NCBI RefSeq assembly: GCF_964355755.1
Contig: NC_092674.1
Location: 10,113,001 to 10,177,000, forward strand
DNA: 64,000 bases
Source of the DNA: Antedon mediterranea
Taxonomy: Eukaryota > Echinodermata > Crinoidea > Comatulida > Antedonidae
Direction: 5' to 3'
Of the stretch, positions 12,901 to 27,900 are shown piece by piece (within the stretch, counting starts at the first letter, position 1; every line of letters starts with the position of its first letter). The notes below the pieces were generated by a model, which did not search any database, was not told where the DNA came from, and saw only the letters and a list, made by a program, of their open reading frames with translations. A program made the position numbers and the translations under genes.

Positions 12901-15900
12901 CATTATTTTTACAATTGAAATCATCAGTAGAATTGTTTTTAACAACCTTTTTCATTTTGATTTCAGTTTTTGTTTTAATATTTATCAAATGATTACATTA
13001 TAAATTTATAATGCAAGTTTAAACAAACACAAAAAAAAAAATTATAAATATATTCTTCTGGCTGTATCTGTTTCCATATTCATATAAAATTATTTTGTTC
13101 AATAACATTTTCATTCGTAATTTATTTAAAGCTCCTATGTATTCATCAATTTATTCATTGTAATACATTTTTTTTACATTCATTATTTTTTCCTTAATTT
13201 AATCATTAATATTATAATTTAATTAATAAAACATTTTTTACTGGGTAAAGTAGGTAATGTTGAACCCCAAACTAAATACTAACAGCTTTCGTTCCCATCT
13301 CCATTTCATATTAATAGCGTTTGGCCACTCCTCACAAAAAGCAGTACCGTATGTCTTCGAAACAAAAGTACACAAATCCACTGTGTATTTTGTTAAAAGA
13401 TTAAGTGATTTTATATTGTTGCAATAACCCTGGTTATACAACCATAACCTGAGAGCACTTGATTCTTAAAACATAAGCAAATAATTCAGTCTTTATTTTA
13501 ATCGGAACCTTCTGGTTTTACGCTTTGGGGAAAAACTTTTATAAATCTTTTAACCTTTACTTATAAATGTTGTTTTGAGTAGCCTTTGGGGATTATCCAG
13601 TAGCATTTAAAAAGAGATGCTAAATTCTCTACTTTGTGTAACTGATCCATGGTTTATCCACAAAAGACACAAGTTCTCTGAACCATACAGCCTTTCAAAT
13701 GTCAGTTTTATTTACATGTACCTCTTAGGATAAAGAGCCTCATCGAACCTCAAGTGAACCTAAGAAGGTTTACTGAATCTTCTTGCTAATAGAATTATTG
13801 ATGTAATACTTTAATAACATTCTTATCATATTTTTTTTAAGTATCTATTTCTTAACAGGTGTTCACTTCTATTACCTATGAGATTCACAAAATATTATAA
13901 TTTTATTATGATTTTATATATGATTTTCATAGAATAATAATATTAAATGATCTACAAAACAATATAAAAACATTTATAAAGACCTGGAGGAAATTTGACT
14001 AAAAGTTTATTTGTTAAACAAATTAAATAGGTAATAAACCATCCAGATTTTATGTGGTCTGATGGTTATGCTATACTGAGAAGTACTGGTTCAAATCAGG
14101 GGGACTACAAAACCTAAACTGCCCTGAATGCTCAAGGGAAATTCAGGTTTAGTATGGTGTAACTTGGGATTTGAAAATGCACATGTTTACATGCAGATAT
14201 TGTATTGAACATCTTATTAATAATATTATAACATTACTTTCAAATTTCATTTCAGATTACATTATAGGGTTTTATTGTTTTCCATAAAAGGTGAAAAATT
14301 ATCATGAGCTAAGTGTGATACTGTTACTTACTGTTATTTACCATTTCTGCTGCTAATATCTAGTCTTAAAAGTACACTTTAGCAAAGGGGGTTGTGGGTG
14401 GGGAGTGGTGGAGATAGGTTTACGTCTCACTATAGTCTATGGACTACAATAGTCACAGTCAAAAATGCGAAAATCAAATACAACTAGATTTGAACTCGTC
14501 ACTTTGACGAGTTAGTTATCCGCACGACAAACGCCACGCGCACGTCATACGTTGGAATTTTGCACACGGAAAAAGATTATGGCATTATGACCTGAACTGA
14601 AGAATATCATATGCTGTAAGTGCTGAATTCTGTCAATTTTGTGTCATATAGTATAGACAGTGCAAACGGTATAATCTGTAAACATGTTACATACAGTGTA
14701 GAATAGGTGAAATTACGGGACCCCCCGTTTATTCTTATTTTTAACATGGTGACGGTATCAAAATGAAACACTAAGATAGCAATTTCGGAAGGACATTATC
14801 TCAGCAACCACATATTAACGTATAGAAGAAATTTGAATACGTAAAATATAGATGCGCGCCCTTTTAAATGTGATGAACTATTACGAAAAATATGAAAATA
14901 CGACTTTTTTTATTCAACTGGCCATATGATGATGTCACAACATCCGATTGGCAAAATGTTTACATGAATTCGTATCCACAATCCAATAGCTTCAGAAAAC
15001 GTTTTAATCATGATTATCACGTTTTATTCTGACGAGCTATAACAGATTGAAATTTACTGTAAAGATGAAAATAAGTGACCCACGTTATTTTCATTTTTAG
15101 ACATGATGACGTCATAAAAATTAAAACATTTTTAACTCGTGCGAAAGATAGTTGATTGACCTAGATAATATAAAAATCGGGGTGAAAATGGAAAACAGAT
15201 AATTGGAGATGCGCTCTATTAAATGTGATGAGCTATGATGAAAGATACAAAAATCAAAAAAAGTTAGCGCATGATATAAATTAAACTTTTGCAAAGTTTC
15301 AATTTAAAATGTTATTTGGTTTTTGACCTATGTTAAATACGCAAAATTCATAAAATCGCGCGTAAGTCGCGTTACGCATTTCTGACGTCATTCACAATAG
15401 GAGGTGCACAACTTCACGTAAATGCCCACATGGTGACAAAGTTATAAAATGTTATATCTACAAGTTTTTGAGATACACGTGACACAAAAATGACAGAAAG
15501 AAAGAAGAATAATACAGGAAAAAAAAAAAAGATGATGAAACAGGACAGTTAAAAGGAGTTATCCGCTGAATGCGGATAACTAAAAATTCCTTGGGTTTGG
15601 GGTAAACTATGAAGAATTATAACATAATCAAGAGGTTAATAGCCTCTACACAATGTTCATTCTATCATACAATAATATAGGCCTACTATGTGTGAAAGAT
15701 AGCTAATTTATAATGAAACAGGTGCAGAACTTAGGGCAGCCTACATTATGTAGTTTTTAATGTCAAGTATGGTAGCGTTGGCAAGGAAATAGAGTAAGAA
15801 AGGTATGCTGATAATAGGTAAACGCGGCATCATAAAAAACAAACTTGTTGAGTGATGATGATGAATCAGGCAGGATGGGATCCGGTTTAATTCCCGTTTT

Positions 15901-18900
15901 CCTGAATGTCCTTCAGCGTTCTGAAATGTTTTTCTCGTGCCTGGCATTTGGTCGAGGTTTGCATAACCAACTCTCCTTTGAGGTTTGTAACTGTTTATGT
16001 TGTGGTTTGAACTAATGACCGGGACATGTGCACATTTTAATATGTACAACATTTTGTTTATTTTTCTGTAATGATAATACCAATCAATGAAAAGGATGTT
16101 GTTATGAAATAGAAAGAGACAACAAATATGTTTGGGGTTTCAGAGGTTGAAAGTAATAACATCCGGAACAATTGTAAGCATAGTTTCACAGGTTTTGATG
16201 GATAATGTAATAAATTTGACCAAAAAAAATGATGTATTGCAATTACTTGGAAACTTTCAACAGGATTCATGTTTACAAAACTTGAGGTTCAATTCCAGGG
16301 ACATCTTTCCCTAACTCGGTAATTAATAATTTTTAACAAGGTTTTAATGTCTGTTTGGTTGGAGGCTGAAGGTAACAGGCAAATTTGCAGTGTACACACC
16401 GGCCCTTGTGGACTGTAGTGACCTTTTAGATATGAAAAAAAGGATTTTATAAGAACTAATACTACTTTTGCGTGCCATATCATTGTTAGTGTCGTTCAAT
16501 TCATTCATTCATTCATTCATTTATCTTTTTATTTCGGAATATCATGGTGACATAATATTATATCCATAGCAAAAGAGAGAAAAAAAAAATCTTAATCTAA
16601 CAGCCTCATAGAACAAAAACAAAGATATGTAAATATATAAAGTCAATGCAACAAAGCATTCACTGATTGGATTTATTTGAGGATGTTTCAGTTCTTTGGT
16701 GCCATGCAGCATTTCCCAGGTGCTAACTTTTGTAAACACAACATACTCCATGTTTGATAGGCAATCAGTACATTTGAAATGCATTGTGGTTAGTTGCAAT
16801 TAGAACAGGCTTATTAAAGGTTTTAGCATTCAGAAAAATAACAATGATGATATTGTTGTTTTCACACTGGACCATATCTTCAATTTCAACAAACAAAATA
16901 ATTTTTTCCCCCAATTTTTTATTTGAGATATTTTACTTTAAATTAGTGTTTAAGCCAACACCCAAGTAAATGAAATAAATGATTGATTGTATTCATTACT
17001 TGACATTAACTAAAATATTACTTTACATTCTTATGGAAGGTTACGTTTGACAGTTGAAATTCTGTATTAAAGTTTAATGCATACATAATCAATTTGATAT
17101 GACACTTTTGAATGATGGATAGAGAGAGTGAATTATACAGTAGTATCAGTATTCATATTTTTTTTATGAATAAACGCACGGTATTATTTTTTTTAAAAGA
17201 GCTGGGACAATAGATTGAATGACATTTTGACAAAAATGTGTTTGAGAAACATTAGGTGGGATTACTCGAGTACTGTATTTAGTTGTATGCTAAACATAAA
17301 ATTATATACGTAATATTTCATATATCTTTTATTATCTATTGCAAGATAGCTATTTTATGAATTCCTTTGGAGGGGGAGGGGGGTGGAAAAAACCATTGAT
17401 CAGCATACAAAAACGATTTTTGAAACGTATGATTTATTGTACGTATCTGAGAAATTATTTTACACATAATATTTGTCATATGTTGATAAGTTTGCGGTAC
17501 ACCATGTATGTTAGTTCTGAAAAGAACTGTTGAGTTTCTCAACTTTTCAATCAATTGTCATATAGATACTGTGTTAGCTATTGAAAAGTAATAACAATAT
17601 ACATTTTTTTTTAGGGAAATAGCCAATGGTCAAGTGTTAATGGTCGAAGTGTCCAATTATCCGCCACGCCACTTCAACAAATATCAGACATTGAATTTAA
17701 CCAACTTCAGAAGATATCTTTACACAAACTTCAAGCAATAGACGTCGGACATGTCGCCATTCCTAAAGGTTTGTAAACATTATATATTTGAATGGAGTGG
17801 CAGAGGGGCACAGGTTCAAGACTCGCCACAAGCATAGTTCTGGTGGTAAAACAAGTGTTCACTAAAGGTCTTAAAACTGGGCTGGCTTCTGTGTACTGGT
17901 CCGTCACTGCCCCGGTCATTGTCACACAGATGAATGAGCACTCTTTGGTGGCAGCAGTACTGCGATCCACTGTGATATGTAGTTCATTGCACTTTGAGTT
18001 ATTATATAAAGCACATTATAAGCATTTTGATCTGCTTAGAATTGTGCTATAAGCAATATTATATAATGCAGTTTGAACCCAATCAATCTACTACTACTAT
18101 TTTTGTTGTCTCTTGAATTAAAAATAACAATTTGTGGACTCCCAAAGACAGTTGTCCAAATGTCAATTTCCAAATTAATTTTAATTTTGACCAATTCTGT
18201 ATTAACAAATTATATTTTTTTCAATACATCTAATCCTACACAGACTGTAATTAATAATCTATGATTATAAATAAAATGTCATCATTTTGTTTTTAATTAA
18301 AAACCAAGGCTTAAATATAATCTGTATACTATTTGTTATATTGAAACAGAGCCTTGTTCTACAGACAATCTGTCTATAGGACTTTAAATTCAAACCTAGT
18401 TTGCGTTTTATTACAAATAAATGTTCACACTTTAGGGATTAATGGCAAATTGTCACAACAATGATATATTTCATGACATGACACAGTTATGTTGTTGGCT
18501 CTAGATTAGAATTTTTAAAAAAAGATTTAGTGTCAGAAATTTAAAGTATAAAATATTTTACTGTACATAACTATACGTTATGAGGCAGATCGAGAGTTTT
18601 GTTGGTTATGTTGAAAAAGTGATGCATAGCGAAAAGAAAAATTACAATTAAAATATTTTTCAAAAGATTAAACTATACAGAGATACAGTGGTACAAACAT
18701 TTATAATAACAATTATTTCCTCTAAAAAATAGTACATTGACAAAATTAAGTGGGGGGTTAGGTCCGGTTTCATGAATTCACCTATAGTATGCACAAAAGG
18801 TTCTTCGAAAAAAAAATGTGTACAAAAATTCAATGTAGATTGCATCTTAAAACCTTTTTTCTGATTTTTATTTTAGTACGCTTGTGTATACAATATTAAC

Positions 18901-21900
18901 AAATGAGATTTCAAGTTTTGAACATTAATGTGATATGTTGCACTTTACAACACTAAATTTGATTATTCCAAGCATACATTTTAGTTGTTAATGTCATAAG
19001 AATCTGTATAATGTGCTGTATAGTAGCATTTTCCCCCATTTTGATTTTCTTTTATTTATGATAATGTACTTTTTATGGCAATTAATGTACTGTATTTTAA
19101 TTAAATTCGATAAAGGAAATAAATTTGATAAATGAGCATTTAAGCATATGCTGGCTATACATCTCAGTCATACAGGAGAAATGGTATAAGGTTGCAGGGT
19201 TCACAAAATTCACAAATATCTCAAGTACTCCTTCCAATTTGGTGTCTACTATATTATATATATCCTGAATTGTTTTCCTTTTGAAACACTGCATCAGAGA
19301 GAAATACACTGTATCATGCAACACCAACATTCTGGGAATTTCTTTCTCATTTTTTTTTTCAATCCAAGGAGGAAAGTCAAGAAACTTTTAAACTGTTAGT
19401 TTCATGTTCAGGATTTTATTGTTTTTCTTTTAGGGTCTACTTAGATTAGCAATGAACCAAACATGAGAATGATGAATTTTGTATATATTGAATACAACTA
19501 TTTGTAAGATTTGATGAGGTAGAATACCGTATTTTCCGGAGTATAGGTCGACCCCAAGTATAAGTCGACCCCCAACTTTGGCCTAGAATATCGTTGATTT
19601 TGGTATGACCTGAATATAAGTCGACCCCCCAAAATCGGCTAATAACACAACTTACTTTAAAGTTCAAAGAAGGCTAGAAATGTATGAAATGTGGTTGTTT
19701 GTTTATATTATTAAAGTGTAGGCCTAATCAATATTGGACGGACGTAATGACGACGACTTCGCCGCCGTCTTCACCAGCCTATAATAAATTACAGCGATGT
19801 AGCGTTACTTGCCATCAGCGATGTTTTTCGCGTCACTCGAATAAATTAAAACGAGTTTTCCGTTAGGAAGCTTATTAATTGTACAGGCGAGTAGTTGTAA
19901 ATCGCGTTATCTGTAAATGTACACGCGCCCGACTAAGGAGAATTTATTTTATGAATAGACATGCGCAGTAATTGTAATTACGAACAAACAAACAAACTGC
20001 GCATGTGTATAGATGAAAATATCGCGCAATTACAAACATGTTTTCCCACAAAGTCTCGACCTATACTCCGGAAAATACGGTACAGTATATGAAACTGGTC
20101 AGATATTTTCTTAGAAGCAACAATACAAATGTACTAAATTTAATCAAATTCAACCCAGTAGTACTATTTCAACCCAGTAGTACTATTTCAACCCAGTAGT
20201 ACTATTAGGGGATTAAATTTTAGAAATTGTATCAAGTATTCTATAAACCTCTTGGGGAGGAATTTTATATGAAATGAGGGTCACAACTCAAGTATTGTAA
20301 GCAAAATTAAAACAAACATGACCCAGTATTGTGAAGTTACCTAGCAACAAAGTCATCCTTAGTGGCTGTGTGCTGTTACATAGCAACCATATTGAACCAA
20401 TCTTGGTGAATTTGGTGAATATTTAATGTTAAATTTCTTGGTCCTTAAAGATTTTGAAGAAAAAAAATCAATTATCTTTATTTAAAAATCAGAATTTTCC
20501 AAACGTGAGCGTGTGTTGTGGAGTGGAAATTTGGGGCGGGAAACATGCCAAAAATGGGTCCACATAGGTCATGCAAAGAGATAAGGAATTATGCTACTTT
20601 TTATGAGCCTTGATAAATCAATTTTAATATCCTGGATCAACTGTTGCAAATGCAAGTATTTAATTTATTTTTAATTTTTTTTCTCCGAAAAATGCAGCAA
20701 ATAAAAGAAATGTACATTATGAATGATATCACAATTTATTATTTTGCGCATAAAATCACAGAAAATCAATATTTCACATGTGGTGCCACTGAGAACGTCT
20801 GTATTAAATTTTTACAAATAGAGGGCAGCATATATATATTGCCTATTATTCCAACTATACTTTTAATACTGTAAGTCTATAAAATCTTGTTTATCTTTTG
20901 TTTCATTCCTAAATGACAATTTTGATTAAACAGCTTGACTGCAGTCTGAAATGGCTCCAAATTGTTAGTGTTTTCGTTACTGATACTTTTTTGAAAATAC
21001 CATTGCATAACATGTTATTCTTTTTATTTTTTATTTATAAAATTGAAATATAAATTATTAATAACTATATATTGTGTCTCGCACAGCATAGTTTGGTATG
21101 TTTTATATTTTTCATTTCAAATTGTAGAATTATTGGAGGCCCTACAGTCAAAACCTCAGCAATGTTAATACATTAGCTAATTAATGGAAAGCTTTCAATC
21201 TCATTTATTCGGCACCTAGATTACAAAACTTGACTGTATCTGAGCATGCCCAGAAACCTTATTTTTCTATCTACTATTAGTTTTTGCTAGAAATATGTAA
21301 TAAAAAATGTACCATTTGCCACATTTCTTGTTGTTTTATCAATTATTGATTGTGCTTATTTACCAACCATCTTGAATTTCAAAGTCATTTCAGATGAAAC
21401 ATGCATTTTGTAAGAACACACACAAGCGTGTCCTTGATCATATATTTGTCACGCATTTATGTTGTATATAAATTATTGTTAAATAAGGTTTACCGTACAT
21501 GTTTGGCATCTTTCTAAACCTAACTCTTATGCAATAGATTTAGATTATGTTATAAGTGACAAGCTATTATGTACTACATTAAGAAATGACATTCAAATTG
21601 CAATACCAGCAAGACAGAAACATACATTCTATTTTATTTACATTAAGCTATGTTAAGTACCACCTCTCCTCCCTCATCAAATATTGGAGCTGCATGACTT
21701 TTGCTATTAAAGCCCCATTCCCTACGTTTTTTAGATCTAATTTAAGATCACAAACTATATTTAATGTAAAAATAATACTATATGGTCTTATTGCGATAAC
21801 TTTTTTCGTCTTTAAAATCCCAAAATGCATTGCGCGCGGATTGATATTTTTGTTTTTCACCTGTAATTCGCCCACTTTTCGATCGATCGTGAGGCCAAAA

Positions 21901-24900
21901 CAAATGGAAGACTCCTAACTTTTCAGCGAAAATACCGGGTTTTCCCCAATTTGTATCAACTGAGTCTGGCAAAAATAGAAAGACAATTAATGCAGCAACT
22001 ATACAACGTCAGGCTAGGTATATAGCTAGCGTACGATGTTCGTACGTTACCGATGTTTACCAGCTAGGCCTACAAAACTAAGCCTAGCTAGGCTAGGTCT
22101 AAGACCGTCCACGAGAGGTCGATCGCCGCGAGCTACTTAGGTAGTGCATTGTTTTTCACTTTTTATCATAATTTACCATAAAACGTACATTTAAGACAAG
22201 GAATGACATGGTTTAATGTTTTTAAAGTGATATATATGTATTATTTTCCAAAAAACGTCCAAAATTGCAGGGAAGGGGTCTTTAATGGTAATCTATTGAA
22301 AGTGCATGATTCTTGTCATCAATCAGGTGTGTGAAATGTCGACTGAACTTCCCAACTATCTCATTCTCATGTTGGTAATCACAATATAACCAATGTATTC
22401 GAATATTGAAAAATGACCACTTTTACCAAATATGCAGTAAACATATTGCTTTTTGAAAGCTTTTTTTCTGTTTTGATTAAAGTACACATTAAGAATTAAG
22501 AAAACTAGAAAATAAATTGACACTCTGTAATGATTATGGCATATGGATACAATATTTAAATGCAAATGATGAAAGCAAACTAAGGTTTATCTTAGGAGGA
22601 GAGTCTATTCTTCTCTCTGACAATTCTTACAACGCATTTGATAAATTCTGTAAAAGCTGTCATCGGAAAAACGGTCTTCGTTGAAATATTCCCAATGACT
22701 GTTGCTTGTATATAGTTTATTTTCTTTTAGTTTTTTTTTTCTCATTATGTTTTGTTTCTTTTTCAAATTATTATGTTTTGTTTTTTTGGACCGCACCGCA
22801 TGTTGTGAGTGCCACTGATTCAAAGGTGAATGGGTCAACAAATAAATAAACATCTCACAAGTCTTGTTTAAGATTATAAATTAAGTATGGGTGTTTATAT
22901 GTTACATTATGCTGACCTAGGACATAGCTTTGCCATGCTAATTCATGTCCTTCCAAGCTCCATTCCTCATATTTAAATTAAACTGGGTGGAAGACCTTTA
23001 AATAAAAATAAAGACAAATTAAGCTCGGTGACATCGTCCTAGTTTTTAAAGGACAACCTCATTCATGATTTGTTAATACCATTCATGGAATTCTTAATGA
23101 TTAACTGTAATCTGTTACTTACACATAATAAACACAAATAGTTAGGTATTGGTAGTCAGGATAATTGATATACGACTATAAAATAAAATAAATTAGTCTT
23201 GTCTACGAGATTGAAATTTCTTTCATGTATAGAAGTGCGTCTGTTTTATTCAGAGACCTACATTTGTTCAACCTTGGTTGCAGATTCTATAGTTCATAGA
23301 AAAAATTACAAATTTACGCAAGAGCTGAAAGCGTTCAGAAGTTCCCCGCCGCATAACAAAACGTGAAAAACAATATGCACAATTTTTATTGTTCAATCAA
23401 TTGTTTGAGATCAACCTTAGAAATGTATACACTAGTCAAGTGGAATTTCCCTCTTGAGAGTGATAAAAGGCGATGAAAACTATCATCCCAGAATTTTGAT
23501 ACAAAAACCGCAGAATCAAGCATAAAATGCTATAACGTAATTCAGAAAAATATACATATTAGTATCTACGTTAAAATATAAAATTTATACTTAGAAATGA
23601 TTTTATCCTAGGACAAAATTTCAAAGGTTTTAAAAGCACAAATTAAACCTATTCTACAAGATATGGTTGTGAATATTATACAAATAATGAATGTTTATGA
23701 GTGCAATGGTACAAATAATGGCACGAGGTGAATGATGAAAGGTTATATAAACGAGGCAAAGCCGAGTTGATATAACCTTTCATCATTCACCAAGTGCCAT
23801 TATTTGTACCATTACACGAATACAAAACATTCATTATTTGTTTTATATAACATCTAGACGTTTTTTTTTCGTACACAAAAATGTTTCAAAAAGTACTATT
23901 TAACGATCGTTGAATAGTGCGTACTATTGCACGCCATGTGACCCACATTCGTCCAATCAAATGACAGGAATTTATATAGGTGTTATATAAAAATGTATAA
24001 CACATCATACATAAAATATGTGATATAAATAAACACAGGTTTCAGACCCATCAAATTTTTAAAACAACATTAGTATTAAACAAAAAAAAAAGAAAAATGT
24101 AATGTACATATTTATAACACCTGATCGTATCCTTGCCATTTGATTGGTTCATTTCACATCAAGCGCCATTCAGTTTTTAGTTCTACAGGTAATAGTTCTT
24201 CTGCAGGTCTAGTTCTACTTAATATATATGTGATATTTAATGGTTCTATTGCATGTTCAGCTTTCATTAACGATTTTAAAAATTGTTTGAAATACAACTT
24301 TCGTTCTACATCCAAACTGACTCTAAATGGACTAGAGAGAATTTAATCTTGTTAACCATGGAATTGATCATTATATAAAACCAGCTTTTTTTTTTATTTA
24401 ACATGGATATCAGGACGTACTTTTTGCAATTATAAAGGCTTGCATAAAAAACCCATTTGTGAAATTACCTTGAAGATAATTTAAAATGTTAATGCATCTC
24501 TTCATATTAGCTTATACAGTATTGTGCTTTGTTGCAAATTGGGTGATTAACAAATGTACTATCCTTCAATGGCTCCTGGTTTCATGGTTGTTCATGACTT
24601 AGTACGGGTTAGACACACGTATTGGTATGATATGTCTTGTGCAAACAATTGAGACTTTGTTTGATTTCTTTCTTTGAAAACATAAACTGTGAAAGCAACT
24701 GAACTACAAATGCTCGTTTTATATTGTCTAACAAAATCCACCAGTGTGTGTAAATTATGGTTGAGAAAGGGGAAAAATAATAGTTGCAACACAATGAAAT
24801 ATATCTCAAAATTAAAATAAAAAGGATAGTTTAACCGTATATGTTTAGATGGTACGTCCCACCCGATTTGAAAGTAAACTGTGATCTTCCATACTATAGA

Positions 24901-27900
24901 GTGATCATAGGTAAAAGGTCAAATAATATACATTATGAAATTTTCAAATTCAGTGTTTATATTCAGTTCATAATTACCAACATAATTTAATAACATCACA
25001 GAAGCGCTAGTCCATCTATCATATACAAATTATTAACAGTGGTCAATGAAACAAAAATTAAATTCTTCAGGAGCTGTCTTGCATGCTTTCAATTTGACAG
25101 TCAAAATTAAATTATGAACTCTTTATTTTTACAGGCTTAATAATAAAAAAGCACACTTGGAAATGGTCAAGTTGTTAAGTTATTATTAAAAAATCTTCCA
25201 TTTCAGGCATTTTTCTATCTGCTCCTGATCAATCCGTCCAATTGTCGACAAAATCATTAAAATTCACAAAGTGTTCTTTGATTTGTTGTTACAGACATAA
25301 AGTCAATTTATTTAACAGGATCAATTACGTAAAAGTTAACACGCAATACTAAATCTCTTTCACAACAAAGTTTGATTATTTAATTCATTAAAACCTCAAA
25401 GCATATTCATCAATATTATTAAGAAAGTTACTAAGGTCGACTCTATCGTACAGATTCGATTACATGACGAGAGATTTCTTTACAATCCACATGCACGCAC
25501 GTTTAATTGTTATCCAACAAATTGTTATTAACGATTGTTAAATAATTGTTAATTTACAAAGTTGATTTATTGTACAGGGTTGATTACATGATTTAAGTAT
25601 GTTGGAATTAATACCATACTAATACTATAGAATTCAAATTACTAATTTAAACATAAGAATAGGTGATTCTGTTTATTCCAAACCAGGGGTGTATCTATGA
25701 CTTTTTATACAGGGAGTGCTATTACATAGGTACAGTATACCATAAAACCTAAAAAATCTCAGGGGTTTTTAAGTCTAAAGGCTTATTGTCGAGATGAGCT
25801 TTTTTCAAAATCAAATAAATTGGGGTTGGGGCTTCTTTTTATTGAAATGAATGCTGTAATTGCTAATAAAATTATATTTTTTTAGACATTCACTGCCAAT
25901 TTTACATATTACTGTATTTGACAAAGAAGATTAAGAAGATACAGGATGCAATCAAAACAATTTTTTGAAACAGTTTTTAAAAACAATAAACTGTAAAACA
26001 AATATATAAACTTGATCATACATTATTAGTCTGGCATTGAATCACCAACAAACTTTACATGTGTTTGTATTGTTTATTTCTGTTCCTTGATTTTGATATG
26101 AGCTTCTTTTCGAGATTACTTTTGTAAACCAAAGAGCTCTTTATTTTCGAGGTTTTAACTGCCAATATTAAAAACTAGTTCATAAATTTATTTGTATTTA
26201 AAAGGGTGAATGTGCACTGCTAGTGCTACCATGCCTCTTCCTCTGAATCCACCCTTGCAAATGAAGGCCTTGGGCCCCCTCAAAAATCCGCCACTGGCTA
26301 TAACCTTGATCAGTTGTGATTATTGTTTGTGTCCGTACCATTTTATATATTATTTTTCACTATTGATTGGTTTAGAATCTTTATTTTTCAATATGATTAA
26401 TTAGTCTACGTCATTCAGTATGAAAACCATCAGGGATGATTAAATTTGATTCTGAAGAACACATTTAAGACAAAATTAACCATAAAATTACGTAAAAAGC
26501 ATTGAAAACTCATGGTCATTCTTGCATAGATTTAATGGATTGTGATTTCATGGTAACATTTGATCTAGACAATTTCTAATTTTGTCATCATTGTATTGTG
26601 TCATAATGATAGAGATAATGGCTTCAATTATGACATGACGTGTCAATTAATTTGGCATTAATTAACTAATCCCCAGATTTGTCTCAAAAGTTAAATAATA
26701 TCTGTGTAATCTTACCATAATAGATGGTATTACCAAAAATTAAAATGAGTTCACACGTGTATAGTCTAGTTTCTAGACAATTTGGCTTTAATATTCGTAC
26801 AAATAAAAGCATTTTTGCACACATGATGTGCCATAACTGTCTGGAATCCAAAATGCCTTATCGGTGGCGCTACATAAAACTAAAGTGGCAAGTCAAAGAA
26901 ATGTGGGGAATTACACCAGACCTTTTCTAAATGCATGGTTCTCAAAAGCTTGAATGCGAATACAGTATACCAACACAATGCATTGAAATGGAACATGCAT
27001 ATAACTAAACTCAAGGTTGTGAAGTTACTTCAATTTAATTCTACACATGTTTCTACACTACAATATTTGAATAAGAAAAAAAGAAATTTCCTATACAAGT
27101 GGCATGGTGCACACACAGATATTACATAAAAAGTTGGTGTCAACAAGAAAGGTTCACTTACACCAATTATCCATGATGTCATCATGCAACATACCATCCA
27201 ATTCAAAGCTTTTTCTACAATTTATTATGATCGTAGGCCGACAGATTAAAAACAAACGCATGCACAAAATTAACATTCTTAAATCCTGAACAATAACAAT
27301 ACATTTAGTACAGTTTTTTTCATAGTAAAACTTGTCTTATATAAGGACTTTTGACAAATGCTCTAGTTGCGATGGTTCCTTAAACCTGTCAACCTAAATA
27401 ATTGTATTGTGTCTCATACTCTAAATAATGTCTTACATTTGTCCTTGATGATATTAGCGCCAATAGTACAGTATTGGATTATTGTTTAGCGATACCGTTT
27501 CTGTGACAGGTTCAGGACAATGTACCCTATTATTTATTCCCCAATCATCATGTCATCTAGATATTTGTTCCACAAATTGCTGTGCTCTAGATATATCCAA
27601 ATATTTGCCCATTGTTGACTTTTTGTACCAAGGGGTGGGGATCAGAATTGAATTTTTGTATACTACCATTTATTATTGGTAAATGACAAGTGTACAATTT
27701 AGAACTGGACCACTTCTCAATATACAAAGTGCAAAGCAATAAATTTACACACAATACTATAGTTAGAGAAATTAATGCACATACACACCTAAAGCCATTA
27801 CCTATTTTCAATACTGGATATTTTTTAACATTCTGTAGTTAAAAAAAGTACCGACACTAATATTGGATCATTTAAAACTTAATTTCTTATGTTATCAATA

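Larger units (their letters stand above)
3016..17614. other. Intron 1 of the ARHGAP6-like gene (14.6 kb)
   Basis: No exon recognised on either strand. It contains a TA/CATA microsatellite, a LINE 3' end, two tRNA-derived SINEs, a 107-bp foldback and a roughly 1.1-kb internally repeated element, listed separately. The remainder is AT-rich unique-looking sequence. Confidence 0.6.

Noticed and set aside
15741-16052. 103-codon minus frame
   Set aside because: No recognisable domain, no splice context and AT-rich composition; likely chance.
21586-21918. 110-codon plus frame
   Set aside because: Straddles the left boundary of the TTAA MITE and is not conserved-looking; chance frame.
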